Part shown: positions 1 to 6,807 of the stretch, piece by piece
Layout: each line of letters starts with the position of its first letter
Numbering within the stretch: the stretch's first letter is position 1
Source: an uncultured Porphyromonadaceae bacterium
GTDB lineage: Bacteria > Bacteroidota > Bacteroidia > Bacteroidales > Muribaculaceae
DNA length: 16,798 bases
Assembly (NCBI GenBank): GCA_947175225.1
Contig: CAMWLX010000032.1
Span: 1 to 16,798, forward strand
Direction of reading: 5' to 3'
Translations under genes and position numbers: made by a program
Notes under the pieces: generated by a model
Database searches by the model: none
What the model was told of the DNA's origin: nothing
Seen by the model: only the letters and a program-made list of their open reading frames with translations

Positions 1-37
1 TGAAGCGGAAGATGCCGTAAAGATGGCGGAAGCTTGA
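1..37 (+). CDS. C-terminal end of an unidentified gene (partial)
   Basis: One frame (codons from position 2) reads EAEDAVKMAEA and stops with TGA at 35-37. The composition (Ala/Glu-rich, no rare codons) looks like the helical tail of a real protein, while the other two frames give less protein-like text. Only 11 residues are visible, so no family can be named. The following 90 bases are AT-rich and hold no clear hairpin terminator. The next intrinsic terminator on this strand is at 363-410. Confidence 0.35.
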   Translation, partial: EAEDAVKMAEA

Positions 38-128
38 TAAAAAGAATTGATCCTTCAGATTATTTTGAATTTTTTTATATTCGAAAATAAGTCGAAACAA
101 CTTCATTATTAGGCGTTGATCAAAAATA

Positions 129-160
129 TTTGGAAACTTAGCAAAAAATTATTAATTTTG
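129..160 (+). promoter_or_regulatory. Bacteroidetes-type promoter (-33/-7)
   Basis: TTTG at 129-132 is followed after 20 nt by TAATTTTG at 153-160. This matches exactly the known Bacteroides consensus TTTG, N19-21, TAnnTTTG. Transcription would start near 167-170 and run into the short ORF at 181-336. It is the only exact match to this consensus I found while reading the intergenic stretches. Confidence 0.6.
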
Positions 161-180
161 CGCTCTCAAAACAGAAACAA

Positions 181-336
181 ATGGCAATAAAACATCGCAA
201 CATATTACCAATCAGCAGTATTCAAGGCTTTAATAGCTTTGAACGCTTGATGTGTGCGACCATGCCGTCTAATGTCACATATCTAAATTCAGGATATCGC
301 CGACACGTTTGTTTCAGTTCTACTGATATCAGTTAG
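181..336 (+). CDS. small hypothetical protein (51 aa) or small RNA locus
   Basis: ATG at 181 opens a 51-codon frame ending in TAG at 334-336 (MAIKHRNILPISSIQGF...SSTDIS). The start is preceded by an A-rich stretch (AACAGAAACAA), typical of Bacteroidetes initiation regions. A consensus promoter lies just upstream (129-160) and an intrinsic terminator begins 27 nt after the stop (363-410), so the stretch forms a compact transcription unit of about 240 nt. I recognise no family. There is no obvious signal peptide, membrane segment or metal-binding cluster; the two cysteines are isolated. The alternative is that the transcript is a non-coding RNA and the frame is accidental. Confidence 0.4.
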   Translation: MAIKHRNILPISSIQGFNSFERLMCATMPSNVTYLNSGYRRHVCFSSTDIS

Positions 337-362
337 TATATAGCCAAGGCTAAATAAGATAC

Positions 363-410
363 AACGACTGTCGGAAAGTCCCTGCCAAGCTTCCCGACAG
401 TCGTTTTTTT
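363..410 (+). terminator. Rho-independent terminator
   Basis: A perfect 12-bp stem pairs 363-374 (AACGACTGTCGG) with 394-405 (CCGACAGTCGTT). After one mismatch it can extend by three more pairs (376-378 with 390-392). A run of seven T (404-410) follows. The polarity fits termination of + strand transcription from the unit starting at 129-160. Confidence 0.85.
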
Positions 411-520
411 GTGTCCCATTGGTAACAAAACTTCTCCACCATGATTAGCTGCGGACACATCGATAACTCTCTTCTCAATTTTCACAACCGCGCTTAATGC
501 GTATAAAATCAAAATCAACT

Positions 521-1558
521 ATGCTAAAATTCAAAAAGTACAGCTCCATAGAAAATGCCATCACCCGTGAATTCATGGAGCGGGTCAAGGAAGAACTTCC
601 TATCGACCTCGAATGGGTAGTGCAAGAGAAGGTGCATGGTTCCAACACCAGCTTCCTTTGCGACGGCAACAAAGTCGGTTTTGCAAAGCGGACCTCTGTT
701 CTTGCTGATGACGAAAAGTTCTATGACTTCCAGGTTCTTCTGGAGACTTACAAGCCAAGGGTTATCTCCCTCTTCCAACGAGTGAAACAGTCTCATCCAA
801 AAATGGATACGATCTCAGTATTCGGAGAAATGTTTGGAGGCCGTTATGCCCATGAAGGAGTCCCTGCTGAAAAGGGAATCACCCTCATCCAGAAAGGAGT
901 AAACTACACTCCAGGCCATGAATTCTATGGCTTTGACATATACGTCTACGAAGGGGAAAAAGGCTACTACCTTTCTGTCGATGAAGTGAATGAAATCTTC
1001 GAAGCTGAAGGATTCTTCTATGCAAAGACTCTCTTCCGTGGCTCGCTGACTGAATGTCTGAACTATCCAAACGCCTTCCAGAGCAAAATCTCACAGTGGC
1101 TTGGACTTCCAGATATCGACGATAATATCTGCGAAGGAGTCGTAATCCGTCCGGTAGTTCCTCAGTATCTTAGAAATGGTTCAAGAGTACTCATAAAGAA
1201 CAAAAATGCCCGATTTGCCGAGAAAAAGAGCGTCAAAAAACGCAACAAGCTCTTCTCCGAACCTATCCCTTACAGCGAAGCACTTCAGTCTCTCCTCCAT
1301 GAAGTTGAGGCATATGTGACAGAAAACCGACTCAACAACGTAGTGAGCCATATAGGAGAAGTTTCACTCCCAAAAGACTTTGGAAAGATCATGGGACTCT
1401 TTGCCAAGGACATCCTCGAAGACTTCCTGAAAGAGCACGGCGGTGATTACTCCGCCCTGGACAAATGCGAGCAGAAAACCCTCACCCGCGAACTCAACAA
1501 GAAAGCCACCGACCTCGTGAAATCTGTCTTCATGTCAAAGGCCTACATCCTCAATTGA
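521..1558 (+). CDS. T4 Rnl2-type RNA ligase
   Basis: Predicted ATP-dependent RNA ligase that seals 3'-OH/5'-phosphate RNA ends (nicks in duplex RNA in the T4 Rnl2 prototype) through a covalent lysyl-AMP. Visible nucleotidyltransferase motifs (numbering from the start chosen here): motif I EKVHGSN with the AMP-accepting lysine at about residue 37 (T4 Rnl2 uses Lys35), motif III-like FGEMFGG, motif IV EGVVIRP, and motif V LIKNKNARFAEK. The N-terminus (KFKKYSSIEN) closely resembles the T4 Rnl2 start (FKKYSSLEN). That is why I place the start at 521 rather than at the in-frame ATG at 497, which would add eight residues. The length of 345 aa is close to the phage enzyme (334 aa), with a C-terminal domain after about residue 240. 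The gene stands alone on this strand, with terminators before (363-410) and after (1569-1601). A role in RNA repair, possibly after nuclease damage by defence effectors, is inference. Confidence 0.9.
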   Translation: MLKFKKYSSIENAITREFMERVKEELPIDLEWVVQEKVHGSNTSFLCDGNKVGFAKRTSVLADDEKFYDFQVLLETYKPRVISLFQRVKQSHPKMDTISVFGEMFGGRYAHEGVPAEKGITLIQKGVNYTPGHEFYGFDIYVYEGEKGYYLSVDEVNEIFEAEGFFYAKTLFRGSLTECLNYPNAFQSKISQWLGLPDIDDNICEGVVIRPVVPQYLRNGSRVLIKNKNARFAEKKSVKKRNKLFSEPIPYSEALQSLLHEVEAYVTENRLNNVVSHIGEVSLPKDFGKIMGLFAKDILEDFLKEHGGDYSALDKCEQKTLTRELNKKATDLVKSVFMSKAYILN

Positions 1559-1568
1559 CTCTCCCTCC

Positions 1569-1601
1569 ATCCGGCTTCCCCATCCAGAAGCCGGATTTTT
1601 C
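1569..1601 (+). terminator. Rho-independent terminator of the RNA ligase gene
   Basis: A 10-bp perfect stem (ATCCGGCTTC at 1569-1578 with GAAGCCGGAT at 1587-1596), an 8-nt loop, then TTTTC. It begins 10 nt after the ligase stop codon. No T run follows on the opposite strand, so it acts on the + strand only. Confidence 0.85.
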
Positions 1602-1667
1602 TTCCTCTATATACGTAGCACTGTTTCATCTCACCTGCTTCTTTTATGAGCATTGTGATCAGCCTCA

Positions 1668-1717
1668 CTCCCATAGCTCCCAACACTCATAGTCCTCCCA
1701 GTTCTCATAGTTCTCCC
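1668..1717. repeat. degenerate 18-nt tandem repeats at a gene truncation point
   Basis: Read on the - strand, 1700-1717 is GGGAGAACTATGAGAACT and 1682-1699 is GGGAGGACTATGAGTGTT (13 of 18 identical). A partial third unit, GGGAGCTATGGGAG, follows at 1668-1681. The array begins exactly where similarity of the neighbouring RhuM remnant to its family ends, and it supplies that frame's last residues and stop codon. Confidence 0.6.
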
Positions 1718-1923
1718 AGAACTTGTGCAAAAAGTGCACAAGTTGAATCAGATGTCAATTCTCCTTCCTCATAAATCTTTTTTACGTGCCGTTGGATGGT
1801 CGAACGGTCACGTTGAAACAGCTCCGCCATCTGGTCTGCAGTAAGCCACAAAGATTTATTGGCCAGGCGAACCTCAACTGTTGTCTCGCTTCCCTGCATA
1901 TGAAATAGCATATATCTACGCAT
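1705..1923 (-). pseudogene. RhuM-family virulence protein, N-terminal fragment (72 aa)
   Basis: The frame encodes the conserved N-terminal part of RhuM-like proteins: VEVRLANKSLWLTADQMAEL, the DNA-binding-like segment ...RDRSTIQRHVKKIYEEGEL, and then STCALFAQV. In intact family members (about 300 residues) this continues into the ..YQVEYYNLD.. region. Here the frame instead runs into a degenerate repeat array (1668-1717) and stops after five unrelated residues. It is therefore a truncated remnant, probably without function, although expression as a short DNA-binding peptide cannot be excluded. It lies 41 bp downstream of the DUF1016 nuclease gene on the same strand and converges on the RNA ligase gene. 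A second, more decayed RhuM remnant lies at 3230-3411. Confidence 0.75.
1816..1880. repeat. direct repeat, copy 1 (RhuM 5' region)
   Basis: About 65 bp aligning without gaps to 3299-3363. It includes the identical block AAACAGCTCCGCCAT and the shared TAAGCCACA and CGAACCTCAAC. By hand I count roughly 75-80 % identity. The similarity reflects two RhuM gene remnants in the same orientation flanking the DUF1016 gene. Confidence 0.7.
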
Positions 1924-1964
1924 CCCATTATCATCCTTCGTTATCTCTATGAATGTCTGTTTTC

Positions 1965-3008
1965 TTATATCTCTTCAGACTTATTCAGAATTTTATCCAA
2001 TTGTGCTTGAAGTTCTTCTTTTTTGGGTAAATAGAGTTGATACCGGGCTACAAACAATTGGTTGGTTATGCCTTGTAGGGCATATTCCATAACCACTTCA
2101 TCATGCTTTGAACCAAGTACAATACCAATGGGAGGATTGTCATCAGGCATACAGACCTCAGCCTTGAAATAGTTCAAGTATAGATTCATTTGACCAATAT
2201 CTTTATGAAATACTTCATTCCGCTTTAGGTCAATTAAAACGTAACATTTTAATATGCAGTGATAAAACACTAAATCCACCTTAAAGTTACGGTTTCCTAT
2301 AGGAATTATATATTGCCTTCCGATGAAAGCGAATCCTCGTCCTAACTCCAATAGAAAATTCTCCATATTATCTTTCAGCGCTCTTTCAAGTTCACCCTCT
2401 TTATATCTTTTCTTTTGCGGAATACCGGTAAACTCCAACACATAAGGATCATGGATAATATCATCAGCAGTCATTATCTGTTGGCCCTTATGTGCAAGTG
2501 CCATTACACCTTCCTTATCTGTACTGAGTGCTATCCTATGAAAGAGAGAAGAACTGATCTGACGCTTCAATTCCCTTACTTTCCATTTCTGGGTTATCGC
2601 TTCACGAAGATAAAACTGAAGTTCCATCTCATCTTCACATTTCAGCAATTCGAAATAATGACTCCATGTCAATTTGTGAGACAGCGTCTCACATTTTGGG
2701 AATGCTATGTACAGCTTTCTCATGTAAGTAAGATTTGAACGGCTGAAACCCTTACCGCGACGAACTGTTAAATCACGTGACAATTTGAGCAAAAGTTGTT
2801 TACCGTATTCTGCTCGTATCTTGCCTTTTTGCTCAAATTCTACAATATATTGCCCTGTCAGCCAATTAGAGTCAAGCAACTCTTTGTTCACGGCATTAGC
2901 AGCCCGATTTCGTGCTGATGTCCAAAGGTTATCAATCTTGGCAACCAAGGCTTCATATTCTTGTTCAGGAATGTCTAACTGTTTGTTGTTATTATTTGTG
3001 TTTGTCAT
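1965..3008 (-). CDS. DUF1016 / PDDEXK nuclease domain protein (YhcG-like)
   Basis: 347-residue protein with the two-part layout of the DUF1016 (YhcG) family. An N-terminal helical DUF1016_N domain spans about residues 15-165 (...LTWSHYFELLKCEDEMELQFYLREAI..W.VRELKRQISSSLF). A C-terminal PDDEXK nuclease-like domain spans about 180-340. Candidate catalytic residues are Asp245 in KVDLVFYH, then Asp260 and Lys262 in YVLIDLK, with Glu221 in the preceding helix. The length matches the family (about 330-370 aa) and the gene looks intact. These proteins are often found beside type I RM genes and mobile islands. Their biochemical role is poorly defined, and DNA cleavage or a restriction-accessory role is inference. 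It has truncated gene remnants on both sides and no clear promoter just upstream, although I find no exact consensus only by eye. Confidence 0.9.
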   Translation of the reverse strand: MTNTNNNNKQLDIPEQEYEALVAKIDNLWTSARNRAANAVNKELLDSNWLTGQYIVEFEQKGKIRAEYGKQLLLKLSRDLTVRRGKGFSRSNLTYMRKLYIAFPKCETLSHKLTWSHYFELLKCEDEMELQFYLREAITQKWKVRELKRQISSSLFHRIALSTDKEGVMALAHKGQQIMTADDIIHDPYVLEFTGIPQKKRYKEGELERALKDNMENFLLELGRGFAFIGRQYIIPIGNRNFKVDLVFYHCILKCYVLIDLKRNEVFHKDIGQMNLYLNYFKAEVCMPDDNPPIGIVLGSKHDEVVMEYALQGITNQLFVARYQLYLPKKEELQAQLDKILNKSEEI

Positions 3009-3053
3009 AATTCTTTTATATTTCTATCGAAGGCTAATGTTCCATCGTTTACG

Positions 3054-3233
3054 CTAAATAATTAATACAATTACAGTTCTCTCTATATGGTTAGCAAAAG
3101 CACAGATATGCTGAGCCAAGCGATCTATCTTATCAGACAGTCCACTCTTCCAGTCAATCTCGTTCAGTTCCAGCGGCACAGGATAGAGACTTCTATGTAA
3201 TGCGTCAAGCGCTTTTTCTTTCCAGTTGCTCAT
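3054..3233 (-). pseudogene. N-terminal remnant of an AlbA_2 (Schlafen-type) ATP-binding/DNA-binding protein (59 aa)
   Basis: ATG at 3233-3231 opens a 59-codon frame: MSNWKEKALDALHRSL...LELNEIDWKSGLS...RLAQHICAFANH. This is the characteristic start of Bacteroidales AlbA_2-domain proteins (E/IDWK..LS....LAQHI.AFAN, normally followed by a GG.L.FGI strand). Here the similarity breaks right after AFANH, and nine unrelated residues lead to TAG at 3056-3054. Intact relatives are several hundred residues long, so this is a 5' gene fragment. Its start codon overlaps the last stop of the decayed RhuM remnant upstream (ATGA). The family assignment is from memory of the motif pattern. Confidence 0.6.
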
Positions 3234-3411
3234 GTTATCAAAACAAATTTTCTTTCATACAATATATTCCCGTATCAGACTGTAGAACAATTATATTAAA
3301 ACAGCTCCGCCATATTATCATTGGTAAGCCACACGGATTCATTAGCAAGCCGAACCTCAACCTTCGTCTAGCCCCCGGCGTCTGAAATAATATTATCTGT
3401 CCGTTCTCCAT
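3230..3411 (-). pseudogene. RhuM-family gene, decayed second copy
   Basis: From ATG at 3411-3409 the - strand reads MENGQIILFQTPG, a typical RhuM start. A one-base frame shift plus a TAG follows, then VEVRLANESVWLT and NDNMAELF. A TAA then stands where the family has an ordinary residue, followed by YNCSTV, another stop, and GNILYERKFVL. At least one frameshift and two or three in-frame stops within about 60 codons make it a pseudogene. The 65-bp core matches the other RhuM remnant at 1816-1880. Confidence 0.75.
3299..3363. repeat. direct repeat, copy 2 (RhuM 5' region)
   Basis: Partner of 1816-1880, in the same orientation. The two copies bracket the DUF1016 gene and the AlbA_2 remnant, so they mark a possible past recombination or insertion event. 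Confidence 0.7.
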
Positions 3412-3538
3412 TGTTCAGTTTTCTATTTTTTCTTGTTGTTTAGTGCTCTATTCTATACTGTTTCCTTCACTTTCGTTCAAAGAACATACAAAACTTATTG
3501 GAAATGTGAATTCTCTCTTCCTTACAAACCACCTTTTA

Positions 3539-5074
3539 CTACAATTCATCAAATAGCGAAAGCTGCACAGTTTTCTTATTTTTACTGATATCAGTCCTGG
3601 ATTTTGGAGGATGTAAGATAGGAGTTTCAGAAGCGACAATTAACCTTCGGGAACATCTTGACAAAGCGACGTAAAGATGTTCGGCAGTTGGAAACTTATG
3701 GGCATCAAGCACTATTACTGTCTCACATTCCAGTCCTTTTGTTAATAATGTCGTGCCTATATATTTCCCATGTATGCTTCTGCCGATTCTTCTAACTTTA
3801 TCACGATTCAGTTTCAATGCATCTAAAAGAGTTATGTTTCGGTTTTGAGCATCCTTTAGGATCCGTTCAATCGTATAAAAGATGTCCTTTCTCGCTACTC
3901 TGTTTATACCTAATACATCTCTAATGTGATATATTATTGTCAGGATATTGTGTGGACTATTTTCATTTTTTAACGGATTTATGATGTTATTTAATGATTC
4001 TGACTTTAAGATATCTTTCTCGTTTTTCTTATTTTTGATTTTTCCATCAGATCGAATCCAATCATCAATATCACCGGCAATACAGGTAAGTTTTAAGAAA
4101 TCCCTTATTGAGGCTATTAGTGCGTCTCCTTGACTATTATCAAATGAGTTCAGTGTATCATAATAATCCTTGTCATCAATTGATTCTAACATACCAAGAT
4201 TGAATAGTCTTTTTGCCAGCTTTGTTCGAGGTTCTTTTCTATGAGATTCAGGATGGATAACGAGGAGGTTTCCGTTATACCTATCGCTTAGGTAATATTG
4301 TAGTATTTTGATTATTTCTGGTTTTTCGGCACTACTTTTAGCAGCCCAGAAGTAATCCATTTTGTCAGTCTTAATGTACACAATTTGTTTGTAATTATGA
4401 ATATTAACTGCTTGACCATTATCTAACAATTGTCGAATTTCAAGAATCTCTTGCCCTAATTCAGGACATCCAGCATTTATCCATCTCCATGGAGTTGAAA
4501 GTGTCTGACAATTTTCTTGGTAAGCACTAAGGTGGACACCGTTGAGATCAACAGGCGATCCATTGAAGTCGAAAATTCCCTGCATGGCATCTCCGAGTAT
4601 ATGAACCTTAATGATTTCTCCTAACTTATTAATCAATCTATGTTGCTCGAATTCACAGTCCTGATACTCGTCAACGATGACATGGTCATATTTAGCCTTC
4701 ATGACTGACCTTATGGGTTTTGATGACAAGAGAGTCATAGCAAACTCTTGAGCTTTCCTATACTTGTCATTCATATCGGAATCATCGGGTAGTTTATCCT
4801 CAGGAACGTATGATAAGGTAAGGTTTAGAGAGAAACTGCAGATTGTATTGATCTCATAATACTTTGTAGGGATATTTCGCTCTGTGATTTTCTCTCTGAT
4901 GGACGCGATACCGGCATGAGTATGAGTGAGGATAAGAATTTTCTTACCCTCATATCTATATTGCTCCAGACAATCTACAATCGTATGAGTCTTACCATGT
5001 CCTGCCGGTGCGACAATCATACTATTGTTAGCGGTCAAGAATTTATCCAAGTCTATTCCTGTTTGAGCATCCAT
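3539..5074 (-). CDS. gajB: UvrD-like superfamily 1 helicase, GajB-like
   Basis: 511-residue SF1 helicase/ATPase, the second gene of a Gabija-like pair. Visible motifs: Walker A APAGHGKT (residues 22-29), motif Ia LTHTHAG (49-55), Walker B VIVDEYQD (132-139), motif III ILGDAMQGIF (159-168), motif V-like TLLTKGLE (442-449) and motif VI YVALSR with its arginine (468-473). The length is close to the characterised GajB (about 494 aa, from memory). In Gabija, GajB associates with the GajA nuclease and is thought to sense DNA ends or nucleotide changes during phage infection. The start ATG overlaps the 3' end of the OLD gene by 22 nt, so translation is probably coupled. The extreme C-terminus reads QLSLFDEL, whose QLSLF (504-508) fits the beta-sliding-clamp binding consensus QL[SD]LF. 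No hairpin terminator is visible in the 127 bp downstream. A plain UvrD-like partner of another OLD system is the alternative. Confidence 0.85.
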   Translation of the reverse strand: MDAQTGIDLDKFLTANNSMIVAPAGHGKTHTIVDCLEQYRYEGKKILILTHTHAGIASIREKITERNIPTKYYEINTICSFSLNLTLSYVPEDKLPDDSDMNDKYRKAQEFAMTLLSSKPIRSVMKAKYDHVIVDEYQDCEFEQHRLINKLGEIIKVHILGDAMQGIFDFNGSPVDLNGVHLSAYQENCQTLSTPWRWINAGCPELGQEILEIRQLLDNGQAVNIHNYKQIVYIKTDKMDYFWAAKSSAEKPEIIKILQYYLSDRYNGNLLVIHPESHRKEPRTKLAKRLFNLGMLESIDDKDYYDTLNSFDNSQGDALIASIRDFLKLTCIAGDIDDWIRSDGKIKNKKNEKDILKSESLNNIINPLKNENSPHNILTIIYHIRDVLGINRVARKDIFYTIERILKDAQNRNITLLDALKLNRDKVRRIGRSIHGKYIGTTLLTKGLECETVIVLDAHKFPTAEHLYVALSRCSRRLIVASETPILHPPKSRTDISKNKKTVQLSLFDEL

Positions 5075-6762
5075 TCAGTAAGATTATTAACCATATTGTA
5101 TAAAAAAGAGGGGTTGGTAGCTTCAAGATTTTCGACAATGACTGAAGCAACATAATCACCATGAGTGATGTTTTTATACCACCCGGCTGATTTTGCTACG
5201 TTCCCAAATACGTTTCTTAATATTGGTAATTCTATTTTCCACCAATCCTCGGAATATTGGATATCTTTAACTATATAACTCCTTAAATTATTATACAGGG
5301 TTTTAGTGTTATTATGGCTCTCGTTTAAATAGTACTCTATCAGTTTCTTGATAGAAATCCATGGGAGGTCTTTGAATAATTGTTGTTCCAGAGCAAGCTT
5401 ACCTTCACAATCAACGATTACTACTCCAATTGCTCTAAAACCAGCTTTCTTATCATTCACATCTGGGGCATCTGAATCACAGAATAGACAAATTGGATAA
5501 CCCAATCTATTAAATTCAGTAACGTAATTGGTTAAATTTTTCCCGGTGCCATCAGCGTATCGTACTCCTAATTTGGCCAAATTCATACCTTTAGGACGTA
5601 ATAGATATTCATTGAGTCCTCGTATGATTCCGACCTCAGTGGCTCCCTCACACATAATTACTCGTTTTGCAAAGAATGCTTCGGGGTTTTTCCGTAGAGT
5701 TCCTTGCATTTCGTCCGTTGAAGGTATGTTGATAAGTCCGTTAGTTTGATTTCTTCGGATATAGAGATCCGAGCAACTCAATTCTACGATTGCATTACTT
5801 GAATGAGTGGTAAGTATGACTTGGAGTCCAGTCTTTTTCTTTAGAAGGGAAACAATATGTTGCACCCTGTCCGGCTCCAGTCCTTGTTCGATTTCGTCGA
5901 TAAGAATTATGCCGGAAGGATCTGTCAATGACAATTGTATGGCCAAAGACAACAGTCGTTTTGATCCTTTCCCCAGCTGGCGAAGTGGAATATCATCCTG
6001 ATGTAATGCTATTTTATTGTCTTTTAAAAGGAATTCCCTTTGATCGATGGATGCTTTTACAGTACCCGTACTTATGCCGAGTTCGGATGCGTTTTTAGAT
6101 ATATCTTTTATGACATCATTAAAAACCTCCGGCATCCCTATGGCGCTTTCGAATCCTTGCTTGGTGTCTCGACTTAACTGTGCTATTAACTCAGCATTCA
6201 ATACTTCGGATTTTTTATCAGCTTTTTGTCTGAACAGAGAACTCAAGGGAGATCCTTTGGATAGTGTGAAATGGCGATCTGTATATTCTGATATATAGAA
6301 ACAATTGAACAGCTCGCGTTCACTCGCACGAACTATTCTTGGTTCAACACCCTCGTCTCCTATGACTTCCCATACAGGCTCCAGGTCCTTTTCAACTTTG
6401 AGACGGATTGTTACCGCATCCTCCACCCCTTCTTCTTGAGCTGTTGGATTAGTCATTGAAGATATGATTTCTTCACCTCGGACTCCACGTATGCGGTCGC
6501 CAAATTTTCGAAGAATCTCTTCACTGAGTCCCACTAAAGTCACCTCAATGATAATTGGATTTTCTATATTGCAGTTATAGAAGTCTCCATCATGAAAAGG
6601 AATGGTATGCATGGGTGTAAGAACATAGGAGATGGCATCAAGAATGGTTGTCTTACCACTGTTGCCTCGTCCTATTATGCATGTAAGACCGGGATTGAAA
6701 CAGTGGTCAAACTTCTCAATTCCTCGGAAATTCTCGATATGTAAGTGAAATATTCTGGGCAT
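5053..6762 (-). CDS. gajA: OLD-family ATPase with TOPRIM nuclease domain, GajA-like
   Basis: 569-residue overcoming-lysogenization-defect (OLD) nuclease. An N-terminal ABC-type ATPase has Walker A GRGNSGKT (31-38), a signature-like LGKGSKR (263-269), Walker B IILIDE (285-290) and a switch histidine in ILTTHSS (His320). A C-terminal TOPRIM nuclease domain follows, with the acidic residue Glu372 in CEGATE and the DxD pair Asp429/Asp431 in LFCDSDAP. Domain order and length match Gabija GajA (about 578 aa, from memory), whose ATPase part restrains a DNA-nicking TOPRIM part until nucleotides are depleted. The next gene, overlapping by 22 nt, is a UvrD-like helicase, as in Gabija. It starts 45 bp after the res stop codon with no terminator between, so it is probably read from the same transcript. 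All visible catalytic motifs are intact. Confidence 0.88.
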   Translation of the reverse strand: MPRIFHLHIENFRGIEKFDHCFNPGLTCIIGRGNSGKTTILDAISYVLTPMHTIPFHDGDFYNCNIENPIIIEVTLVGLSEEILRKFGDRIRGVRGEEIISSMTNPTAQEEGVEDAVTIRLKVEKDLEPVWEVIGDEGVEPRIVRASERELFNCFYISEYTDRHFTLSKGSPLSSLFRQKADKKSEVLNAELIAQLSRDTKQGFESAIGMPEVFNDVIKDISKNASELGISTGTVKASIDQREFLLKDNKIALHQDDIPLRQLGKGSKRLLSLAIQLSLTDPSGIILIDEIEQGLEPDRVQHIVSLLKKKTGLQVILTTHSSNAIVELSCSDLYIRRNQTNGLINIPSTDEMQGTLRKNPEAFFAKRVIMCEGATEVGIIRGLNEYLLRPKGMNLAKLGVRYADGTGKNLTNYVTEFNRLGYPICLFCDSDAPDVNDKKAGFRAIGVVIVDCEGKLALEQQLFKDLPWISIKKLIEYYLNESHNNTKTLYNNLRSYIVKDIQYSEDWWKIELPILRNVFGNVAKSAGWYKNITHGDYVASVIVENLEATNPSFLYNMVNNLTEWMLKQE

Positions 6763-6807
6763 ATATGAAGTAGAGGTTATAGATGTCTGTAAGAATCAAT
6801 ATGGACT

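Noticed and set aside
322..333. 12-bp palindrome ACTGATATCAGT, found again at 3584-3595
   Set aside because: Several 12-bp palindromes are expected by chance in 16.8 kb. The second copy is inside the helicase coding sequence, and the surroundings share nothing else.
333..518. 61-codon frame on the - strand
   Set aside because: It runs through the terminator hairpin, and its middle residues are just the reverse reading of the stem. No family resemblance.
1720..1744. 9-bp-stem hairpin (AACTTGTGC with GCACAAGTT)
   Set aside because: It lies in the coding part of the RhuM remnant (STCALFAQV), has no T run, and is explained by coding sequence.
3448..3639. 63-codon frame on the - strand past the UvrD helicase stop
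   Set aside because: It is mostly the helicase gene in another frame, with a low-complexity tail. I looked for a frameshifted extension of the helicase, but the helicase already ends in a sensible QLSLFDEL tail.
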